Assembly: GCA_934778125.1 (NCBI GenBank)
Contig: CAKVOF010000033.1
Coordinates: 1 to 12,916, forward strand
Reading direction: 5' to 3'
From: an uncultured Clostridia bacterium
Lineage (GTDB): Bacteria > Bacillota > Clostridia > Christensenellales > UBA1242
DNA: 12,916 bases
A model generated the notes under the pieces. That model was not told the DNA's origin and did no database searches. It saw only the letters and a list, made by a program, of their open reading frames with translations. Positions 1-5,064 of the stretch are shown here, in pieces; position 1 is the first letter of the stretch, and every line of letters begins with the position of its first letter. A program made the translations under genes and the position numbers.

Positions 1-393
1 GATGTATGGAACGCCTACTTGACGAGCAAGAAGGATATGTTCTCTTGTTTGAGGCATTGGACCATCAGTTGCAGCAACAACTAGGATAGCACCATCCATT
101 TGAGCAGCACCAGTAATCATATTTTTAACATAGTCAGCGTGTCCTGGGCAGTCAACGTGAGCATAGTGTCTTTTATCTGTTTCGTATTCAACGTGAGCAG
201 TATTGATTGTGATACCTCTTTGTCTTTCCTCTGGTGCTTTATCAATAGCACTGTAATCCATTGCTAATGCTTTACCTTTAGCAGCTTGAGTGATTGTGAT
301 AGCAGCTGTTAAAGTTGTTTTACCGTGGTCAACGTGGCCAATGGTACCAACGTTTACGTGTGGTTTAGTTCTTTCAAACTTTGCTTTTGCCAT
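1..393 (-). CDS. tuf: Elongation factor Tu, N-terminal part (cut by window edge)
   Basis: EF-Tu carries aminoacyl-tRNA to the ribosomal A site as a GTP complex in the cytoplasm. The 131 codons present cover most of the GTPase domain. The P-loop GHVDHGKT is at residues 19-26, the switch I motif RGITI at about 59-63 and DCPGH at 81-85. The frame is still open at base 1 (last residues GVPYI), so the NKxD motif and domains 2 and 3 lie outside the window. The start is set by AGGAGA (402-407) 8 nt before the ATG, and the protein begins MAKAKFERTKPHVNVGTIGH as is usual for the family. It follows fusA by 24 nt with no promoter or terminator between, so it is the distal gene of the str operon. Identification is certain; only the left end is missing. 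Confidence 0.98.
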   Translation of the reverse strand, partial: MAKAKFERTKPHVNVGTIGHVDHGKTTLTAAITITQAAKGKALAMDYSAIDKAPEERQRGITINTAHVEYETDKRHYAHVDCPGHADYVKNMITGAAQMDGAILVVAATDGPMPQTREHILLARQVGVPYI

Positions 394-417
394 TTTTAAA
401 TTCTCCTTAAAAATATT

Positions 418-2493
418 TTAATTTTTTCTATCGCCAATAACTTTATCGGCAATATTTTTCGGAACTTCCGCATAATGTGAAAATTCCATATTAAAAGTAC
501 CTCTGCCTTGAGTTAATCCGCGAAGATCTGTTGCATAACCGAACATTTCTCCTAGTGGGATTATAGCATTGATAACTTGTAACCCATTTTTGACCTCAGT
601 TCCGTTTAGGATACCACGTCTTCTATTGATATTACCCATAACATCACCAAGATATTCATCAGGCATTTCAACTTCAACCTTCATAATTGGTTCAAGTATA
701 ACTGGATCTGCCTTTTTGCAACCTTCTTTAAATGCTAAAGAACCTGCAATCTTGAACGCCATTTCAGATGAGTCAACATCGTGGAATGAACCATCAAACA
801 CAGTTGCTTTGAAGTCAACTGTTTCGTATCCAGCAAGCACACCATTTTGTTTTGCTTCTTGGATACCAGCATCAATTGCTGGAATGTATTCTTTAGGAAT
901 AACACCACCAACAATTTTGTTTTCAAATTTGTAACCTTCGCCTGGTTGAAGAGGAGTGAATCTAACCCAGCAGTCACCATATTGACCACGACCACCAGAT
1001 TGTTTGATATACTTACCTTCAACTTCAACTTCCTTACGGATTGTTTCTCTATATGCAACTTGAGGTGCACCAACATTTGCTTCAACTTTGAATTCTCTCA
1101 ATAATCTATCAACGATAATTTCAAGGTGAAGTTCACCCATACCAGCGATAATTGTTTGGCCTGTTTCTTGGTCTGTGTATGTTTTAAATGTTGGATCTTC
1201 TTCCGCTAGTTTAACAAGTGCAAGAATCATTTTTTCTTGGCTTTGCTTTGTTTTTGGTTCAATCGCAACTTTAATAACTGGCTCTGGGAAATCCATACTT
1301 TCTAAGATAATTGGGTTATCTTGATCGCATAGTGTTTCGCCTGTGGTTGTATCTTTCAAACCAACAATAGCAACAATTTCACCAGCATATGCTTCTTCAA
1401 TTTCTTCTCTATTATTAGCGTGCATTCTAATTAATCTACCAACTCTTTCTTTCTTATCCTTGCAACTATTATAAACATAAGTACCTGCAGTGATTTTACC
1501 AGAGTAAATTCTGAAGAATGTTAATCTTCCAACGAACGGATCTGCCATAATCTTAAATGCTAAGCCTGCGAATGGTTCAGTATCTGAACTATGACGAGCA
1601 ATAATTTCACCAGTTTTTGGTTTTGTTCCCTTAATTGATTCAATGTCAGTTGGAGCTGGCATATATTCAACGATAGCATCTAGTAATTTTTGAACACCCT
1701 TATTGCTAAGAGCACTACCACAAGTTGCTGGGAATATCTTCATTTCGATTGTTCCCTTTCTGATTCCGTGTTTGATTTCATCAATTGTTAATTCTTCACC
1801 AGCGAAGAACTTTTCCATTAATGCATCATCTTGCTCTGCAACTTGTTCAATTAAATTATCACGATATTTTTGAGCTTGTTCTTTATACTCTTCTGGAATA
1901 TCTGTAACTTTAATATCTGTTCCAAGGTCATTTTCATAAATATAAGCTTTTTGTTCAATAAGGTCAATAACACCTTTGAATGTTTCAGCTTGGCCGATTG
2001 GAATTTGAATTGGAACTGCGTTTGAGCCAAGGCGATTTTTAATACCATCCATAACTCTGAAGAAATCGCTATCTGGTCTATCCATTTTATTAACGAATAT
2101 CATTCTTGGAACTTTGTATTTATCAGCTTGACGCCAAACTTTTTCACTTTGTGGTTGAACACCTTCCCTTGCGCTGAATACTGCAACTGAGCCATCTAGA
2201 ACTTTTAAGCTTCTTTCAACTTCAGCTGTGAAGTCAACGTGTCCTGGGGTGTCGATAATATTGATTTGATGACCTTTCCAATAGCAAGTTGTTGCGGCAC
2301 TTGTGATAGTTATACCACGTTCTTGCTCTTGAGCCATCCAGTCCATTGTGGCAGCGCCTTCGTGAACCTCACCGATTTTATGAGTTTTACCAGTGTAAAA
2401 CAAAATTCTTTCGGTTGTTGTTGTTTTTCCGGCATCAATGTGAGCCATAATTCCAACGTTTCTTAATTTTTCTAACGCAACTTTTCTAGGCAT
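418..2493 (-). CDS. fusA: Elongation factor G
   Basis: EF-G is the GTPase that drives tRNA-mRNA translocation, and with ribosome recycling factor it helps split terminated ribosomes. The 691-residue length matches bacterial EF-G. GTPase motifs are complete: P-loop AHIDAGKT at 17-24, RGITI at 59-63, DTPGH at 81-85, NKMD at 135-138 and a G5 SAL motif in the CGSALSNKG segment. Downstream are the domain II and III segments (GMGELHLEIIVDRLLREF) and the domain IV/V end (LRGLTQGRGTFNMEFSHYAEVP). The start ATG follows GGAG within 2501-2510, and this SD lies in the 19-nt gap after the rpsG stop, so translation is probably coupled to rpsG. It is the third gene of the rpsL-rpsG-fusA-tuf operon. No truncation or frameshift is seen. 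It reads as the main EF-G rather than a tetracycline-resistance paralogue such as TetM. Confidence 0.98.
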   Translation of the reverse strand: MPRKVALEKLRNVGIMAHIDAGKTTTTERILFYTGKTHKIGEVHEGAATMDWMAQEQERGITITSAATTCYWKGHQINIIDTPGHVDFTAEVERSLKVLDGSVAVFSAREGVQPQSEKVWRQADKYKVPRMIFVNKMDRPDSDFFRVMDGIKNRLGSNAVPIQIPIGQAETFKGVIDLIEQKAYIYENDLGTDIKVTDIPEEYKEQAQKYRDNLIEQVAEQDDALMEKFFAGEELTIDEIKHGIRKGTIEMKIFPATCGSALSNKGVQKLLDAIVEYMPAPTDIESIKGTKPKTGEIIARHSSDTEPFAGLAFKIMADPFVGRLTFFRIYSGKITAGTYVYNSCKDKKERVGRLIRMHANNREEIEEAYAGEIVAIVGLKDTTTGETLCDQDNPIILESMDFPEPVIKVAIEPKTKQSQEKMILALVKLAEEDPTFKTYTDQETGQTIIAGMGELHLEIIVDRLLREFKVEANVGAPQVAYRETIRKEVEVEGKYIKQSGGRGQYGDCWVRFTPLQPGEGYKFENKIVGGVIPKEYIPAIDAGIQEAKQNGVLAGYETVDFKATVFDGSFHDVDSSEMAFKIAGSLAFKEGCKKADPVILEPIMKVEVEMPDEYLGDVMGNINRRRGILNGTEVKNGLQVINAIIPLGEMFGYATDLRGLTQGRGTFNMEFSHYAEVPKNIADKVIGDRKN

Positions 2494-2512
2494 AAAATCG
2501 ATCTCCTAATTA

Positions 2513-2983
2513 TTACCAACGATAATGCGCGAATGCTTTATTACTTTCAGCCATTCTATGCACTTCGTCTTTCTTTTTGTATGATGCACCTGCATTGTTA
2601 TATGCGTCCATAATTTCGGCTGCAAGTTTTTCTTCCATACTTCTTTCATTTCTTTTTCTTGTGTAAGTTACTAACCAACGGATTGCAAGTGTTTGTTGCC
2701 TTGCTGGTTTAACTTCTAGAGGCACTTGATAGTTTGAACCACCAACTCTTCTTGATTTAGTTTCAAGAAGTGGTTTTAAGTTATCCAAAGCTTTAAAGAA
2801 ATATTCATCTGGTTCAACACCTAATTTTTCTTGGATAATATCAAATGCTTTATAAACAATATTTTGAGCGATAGCCTTTTTACCATCTAGCATAATTTGG
2901 TTGATTAATTTTGTTATAACAACACTATTATACTTTGGATCAGGCAAAACATCTCTTTTAGGTACTCCTGCTCTTCTTGGCAT
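2513..2983 (-). CDS. rpsG: 30S ribosomal protein S7
   Basis: S7 is a primary binder of the 3' major domain of 16S rRNA and nucleates assembly of the 30S head. The 156-residue product has the family length. It starts MPRRAGVPKRDVLPDPKYNS, contains the KSRRVGGSNYQVP beta-hairpin segment and ends MAESNKAFAHYRW. The start follows the family N-terminus; no ATG, GTG or TTG that could replace it lies between it and the upstream TAA. Unusually, there is no Shine-Dalgarno in the 20 bases before the ATG. The strong AGGAGG is at 3048-3053, 64 nt upstream, separated by two predicted hairpins (see 2994-3048). S7 of E. coli represses its own operon by binding the S12-S7 intercistronic mRNA, so similar control is plausible here but not shown. 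Confidence 0.98.
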   Translation of the reverse strand: MPRRAGVPKRDVLPDPKYNSVVITKLINQIMLDGKKAIAQNIVYKAFDIIQEKLGVEPDEYFFKALDNLKPLLETKSRRVGGSNYQVPLEVKPARQQTLAIRWLVTYTRKRNERSMEEKLAAEIMDAYNNAGASYKKKDEVHRMAESNKAFAHYRW

Positions 2984-2993
2984 AATATTAATA

Positions 2994-3048
2994 CGACTAT
3001 TATTTATATAGCCGAAGGTTTAAAACAAAGTTAATTGCTTTAACCTTC
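2994..3048 (-). promoter_or_regulatory. Tandem hairpins between the rpsG Shine-Dalgarno and its start codon
   Basis: In the transcribed strand two stems abut. The first (5' in the mRNA) pairs 3042-3048 with 3014-3020 (GAAGGUU with AACCUUC). Three further pairs (3039-3041 with 3022-3024) follow past a bulged base, then three more (3035-3037 with 3026-3028) past a mismatch. The second pairs 3008-3014 with 2994-3000 (CGGCUAU with AUAGUCG, one G-U) around a 7-nt loop. The G-U pair would be a C-A mismatch on the other strand, which favours a structure in this mRNA. The SD AGGAGG (3048-3053) directly precedes the first stem. If both stems fold, only the 10 nt at 2984-2993 remain between SD and AUG. 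A role in S7 autoregulation or structure-bridged initiation is inference. Confidence 0.6.
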
Positions 3049-3094
3049 CTCCTTTATTAGATTTTGTGATTTAAAATTTCACCAAATTAATGGT

Positions 3095-3466
3095 TTACTT
3101 AGGGCGTTTAGCGCCATATTTTGATCTGCTTTGTTTTCTCTTACCAACACCAGCTGCATCTAATGTTCCACGGATAATGTGATAACGAACACCTGGAAGG
3201 TCACGAACTCTACCACCACGGATAAGAACAACACTGTGCTCTTGAAGGTTGTGACCTTCACCCGGAATATAAACGGTACCTTCTTGACCATTAGATAGTT
3301 TAACTCTTGCAATTTTTCTTAACGCAGAGTTTGGTTTTTTAGGAGAAGTGGTGGTAACACTTAAGCAAACACCTCTTTTTTGAGGGTTTTCATCAAGAAT
3401 AGGAACAGTTGACTTAACAGCAACTTTCTTTCTACCAGATCTTACTAATTGATTAATTGTAGGCAT
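3095..3466 (-). CDS. rpsL: 30S ribosomal protein S12
   Basis: S12 sits at the 30S decoding centre and affects accuracy and streptomycin response. The protein is 123 residues and full length. It begins MPTINQLVRSGRKK, carries the decoding loop SPKKPNSALRK (41-51, Lys43 present) and the loop GGRVRDLPGVRYH (84-96), and ends QSRSKYGAKRPK. The start has a textbook SD, AGGAGG at 3474-3479, 7 nt before the ATG. Residue 88 is Arg (codon CGT at 3203-3205), where E. coli has Lys; Lys to Arg here is a known streptomycin-resistance change. It is the first gene of the str operon, preceded by a leader of about 240 nt and followed after 111 nt by rpsG. Confidence 0.98.
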   Translation of the reverse strand: MPTINQLVRSGRKKVAVKSTVPILDENPQKRGVCLSVTTTSPKKPNSALRKIARVKLSNGQEGTVYIPGEGHNLQEHSVVLIRGGRVRDLPGVRYHIIRGTLDAAGVGKRKQSRSKYGAKRPK

Positions 3467-3710
3467 TATAATTCCTCCTGAAATTTGTTATGAAAACATT
3501 GTTTTCATTAGTAAATCTAAAAGATTCATTTTAAAGCAACTTGAACATCAACCCATATTCAAATCACAAATTATTCTCACATAGCACTTAGAAAATTGTA
3601 TTACTGTGAGATAGATAAGCATAAAATTTTCACACCAAATTTATCAACTTACCCGCCTTAGAAACTTATTCAAGCACGAAAAAAAACTTTTTAAGGCATT
3701 ATATAATACG
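3467..3710 (-). promoter_or_regulatory. Structured 5' leader of the str operon
   Basis: This gene-free stretch lies between the promoters and rpsL. Three hairpins are visible in the mRNA strand. (a) 3605-3611 pairs with 3575-3581 (UCUCACA/UGUGAGA), extendable by UUAU/AUAA past a 3-nt bulge. (b) 3555-3562 pairs with 3541-3548, 8 bp with one G-U that would be a mismatch on the other strand, with loop GGGUUG. (c) 3500-3508 mirrors 3490-3498 around one base, ending 10 nt before the rpsL SD. Hairpin (c) also reads as a tiny frame ATG-AAA-ACA-ATG-TTT-TCA-TAA without an SD. None is followed by a U-tract, so this does not look like a terminator-type attenuator. It may be a ribosomal-protein leader; the ligand is unknown. 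Confidence 0.45.
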
Positions 3711-3726
3711 CTAAGTAGTTTAGCAA
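3698..3726 (-). promoter_or_regulatory. Second candidate promoter for the str operon
   Basis: TTGCTA (3721-3726), 17-nt spacer and a perfect TATAAT (3698-3703), minus strand. Its -35 overlaps the extended -10 of the upstream promoter at 3717-3745, so the two could compete or switch. The -10 is perfect but the -35 matches only four of six bases. Confidence 0.5.
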
Positions 3727-3745
3727 AATTTGATAGTGTTGTCAA
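3717..3745 (-). promoter_or_regulatory. Main candidate promoter for the str operon
   Basis: Consensus -35 TTGACA (3740-3745), 17-nt spacer and -10 TAAACT (3717-3722) extended by an upstream TGC. An A-rich tract precedes the -35, as in UP elements. The TGC-TAAA core resembles the rpoB promoter (TGC-TAAAAT at 12684-12692). The start would be near 3710, giving a leader of about 240 nt. It separates str from the unit upstream, which has its own terminator. Confidence 0.65.
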
Positions 3746-3804
3746 CATTTTTTTTAAATTTGTATAATATATTTGCTTTTATATTTTCTAAATTATAACA
3801 AAAT

Positions 3805-3861
3805 AAAAAAAAGCCTAAATTTACGAAGTTTTTAATATTTAAAACATTTGAAAAATCAGGC
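3805..3861 (-). terminator. Rho-independent terminator after the HicB-like gene
   Basis: In the transcript, GCCUGA (3856-3861) pairs with UUUAGGC (3812-3818 region, one G-U). The stem extends past a mismatch by UUU/AAA, and an inner A/U hairpin lies around 3831-3846. The stem is followed by eight U (3805-3812). The closing stem is modest and the loop long, but its position 11 nt beyond the stop codon and the U-run support it. Confidence 0.65.
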
Positions 3862-3872
3862 AAATTTAATAA

Positions 3873-4151
3873 TTAAACTGGTTTTAACTTGTCGTTAAAA
3901 GTTGCTTCAACCAAAACACAAATTTCTTTAGGATTATTTCTAGAAACAACATCAAATTCAGTTGGTTCAGGGATTTCATAATCATTATTCAAAGCACATT
4001 CAATATATGCAGATAAAAATTGCTCACCTCTTTTATGAGCCTCTTCCACGCTTTCACCTTCAACAACTATTCCCAAATCATCGATAGATAAAGCATACAC
4101 ATTCACTTCTTCATCATAAAAAACAACAGCAGGATAAATAAATTTTTTCAT
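3873..4151 (-). CDS. HicB-like antitoxin-fold protein without a HicA partner
   Basis: The 92-residue product has the HicB antitoxin fold pattern. It has a short beta-strand segment KFIYPAVVFYDEEVNVYALS, then the family signature of a pathway-like strand and helix (DLGIVVEGESVEEAHKRGEQ), a helix LSAYIECAL, and the conserved proline turn EIPEPTEF near residues 60-67. HicB proteins neutralise the HicA mRNA interferase, and many also bind their own operator. Here no HicA-like frame lies on either side, and the C-terminus (about 25 residues after EPTEF) is short with no clear DNA-binding domain. I chose the ATG at 4151 because GGAG (4157-4160) stands 5 nt before it; an upstream in-frame ATG at 4175 lacks an SD. 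It has its own promoter (4229-4257) and terminator (3805-3861). It could be an orphan antitoxin, a regulator, or a HicB-fold protein with another role. Confidence 0.75.
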   Translation of the reverse strand: MKKFIYPAVVFYDEEVNVYALSIDDLGIVVEGESVEEAHKRGEQFLSAYIECALNNDYEIPEPTEFDVVSRNNPKEICVLVEATFNDKLKPV

Positions 4152-4192
4152 TCTTTCTCCGATATATAAATGCATTAAATAATAAATTTTTA

Positions 4193-4213
4193 TTGATTTT
4201 AGTAAAAAATCAA
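4193..4213 (-). promoter_or_regulatory. Inverted repeat in the 5' leader of the HicB-like gene
   Basis: A perfect 8-bp inverted repeat (TTGATTTT / AAAATCAA) with a 5-nt loop begins about 10 nt after the predicted transcription start and lies about 40 nt before the start codon. It could be an operator or an mRNA hairpin. No U-tract directly follows it, so it is probably not a terminator. In very A+T-rich DNA some such repeats arise by chance. Confidence 0.4.
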
Positions 4214-4228
4214 GTTTTCAACATTAAA

Positions 4229-4257
4229 ATGATAACATAAAAAATTTTTATTGTAAA
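4229..4257 (-). promoter_or_regulatory. Promoter of the HicB-like gene
   Basis: TTTACA (4252-4257), 17-nt spacer and TATCAT (4229-4234) with an extended TGT directly upstream of the -10. Predicted start near 4222, about 70 nt before the ATG. It has the same plan as the promoter of the neighbouring gene at 4936-4964. Confidence 0.65.
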
Positions 4258-4278
4258 ATTATTATTTGAAATTTTATT

Positions 4279-4317
4279 AAAAAAATAAATTTGGCAATAA
4301 AAATTACCAAATTTATT
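4279..4317 (-). terminator. Rho-independent terminator after the uncharacterised gene
   Basis: A 15-bp stem pairs 4303-4317 with 4284-4298 around a 4-nt loop, with one G-U pair in the transcribed strand. It runs into a U-tract (4279-4285). It lies 26 nt after the stop codon at 4344. On the other strand a T8 run (4323-4330) stands 5 nt from the stem, so it could act both ways, though no plus-strand gene is visible. Confidence 0.9.
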
Positions 4318-4343
4318 AAATATTTTTTTTCGAATTCTAAAAA

Positions 4344-4904
4344 TTATGCCAAAATTGACTCTTCAGAAGAAACTGTTACCTTTTCTTCCACAGCGTTTGC
4401 TTTGATTGATTGGCTGATAATTGAATCAACTTTTCCAAGCATATCAGTTGAACTAACTAAAACATCATACTCCGGTGTTCCTTCTGCAGTTTCAACAATT
4501 CTATCGTTAACAGCACTCAATGTTTTTCTTAATGAAGAAACTCCCCTATTTAGTTCAGCATTAGAAACTGCATTTGAGTTTGCTGATTTAACTTTATTAT
4601 CTAAAGCAACTGATACCTTTTGATTTAATGCTTGCAAATCTGATAATTGTGAGTAAGTGGCAACCATACCCATATTTGCAAGTTGATTATATGTGTTGGC
4701 AATTGACATTGAAGAACAAGCGTAAACATCAAACATAAACATTTGCCTAACAAAATCTTTTCTCATTATAAAACAACCAATTTGTGCTCTCTCTTCGCAT
4801 GAATAACCATTAGCAGCAAGTAAGCTCATAAATTTTGCTTGGATATTTCGCCTTTCTTTAATAGTTCCATTTTCATCTCTTGAACGCAATCCTTCTATTG
4901 ACAT
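4344..4904 (-). CDS. Uncharacterised helical protein, 186 aa
   Basis: I do not recognise this family. The protein (MSIEGLRSRDENG at its start, VTVSSEESILA at its end) has no signal peptide or clear membrane segment. The N-terminal 50 residues are charged and contain Cys36 and Cys44. Residues about 51-82 are rich in Met, Phe and Ala with Cys63, and could be a buried helix. From about 84 to 170 there are alternating hydrophobic and polar residues, with repeats of the type ALNQKVSVALDNKV and LRKTLSAVNDRIVE that suggest amphipathic helices or a short coiled coil. The start ATG at 4904 is fixed by AAGGAG (4913-4918) 8 nt upstream; the frame stays open 41 codons further but without an SD and across the promoter. 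It is a single-gene unit with a strong promoter (4936-4964) and strong terminator (4279-4317), lying between rpoC and the str operon. The function is unknown. Confidence 0.85.
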   Translation of the reverse strand: MSIEGLRSRDENGTIKERRNIQAKFMSLLAANGYSCEERAQIGCFIMRKDFVRQMFMFDVYACSSMSIANTYNQLANMGMVATYSQLSDLQALNQKVSVALDNKVKSANSNAVSNAELNRGVSSLRKTLSAVNDRIVETAEGTPEYDVLVSSTDMLGKVDSIISQSIKANAVEEKVTVSSEESILA

Positions 4905-4935
4905 AAACTCAACTCCTTGTTGTTTTAACAATTGA

Positions 4936-4964
4936 ATTATAGCACATTGTGAGGCACTTGTAAA
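4936..4964 (-). promoter_or_regulatory. Promoter of the uncharacterised gene
   Basis: TTTACA (4959-4964), 17-nt spacer and perfect TATAAT (4936-4941) with extended TGC. The start falls near 4929, so the leader is only about 25 nt. A short inverted repeat TTGTT-AA-AACAA sits over the start site (about 4919-4930) and could be an operator. This is one of the closest matches to the consensus in the window, so the gene is probably well transcribed. Confidence 0.8.
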
Positions 4965-4998
4965 TACTATTTTAAAAAATTTTACAGAAAATTTACAT

Positions 4999-5048
4999 AA
5001 AAAAACTATATGTTGATATGTGTTCAAGTGTGCATATCAACATATAGT
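4999..5048 (-). terminator. Rho-independent terminator closing the rpoBC operon
   Basis: A perfect 16-bp stem pairs 5033-5048 with 5005-5020 around a 12-nt loop and runs into seven U (4999-5005). It begins 16 nt after the rpoC stop. It separates rpoBC from the downstream gene, whose promoter starts about 35 nt further on. Confidence 0.95.
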
Positions 5049-5064
5049 AATTCGGCTAAAATTC

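Noticed and set aside
847..1104. Plus-strand and out-of-frame open frames inside fusA, rpoC and rpoB
   Set aside because: They lie entirely antisense to or out of frame with strongly conserved genes, have no ribosome binding sites and no recognisable protein content.
3040..3055. AGGAGG between rpsL and rpsG as the start signal of an extra small gene
   Set aside because: No ATG, GTG or TTG lies within working distance; the first TTG is over 20 nt away and is followed by a stop after one codon.
4291..4623. Plus-strand open frame of 110 codons across the terminator and 3' part of the uncharacterised gene
   Set aside because: It starts inside a terminator hairpin without an SD, while the minus-strand frame has promoter, SD and terminator.
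4905..5027. N-terminal extension of the uncharacterised gene
   Set aside because: The extension would run across the promoter at 4936-4964 into the rpoC terminator, with no SD at 5027; the ATG at 4904 has a good SD.
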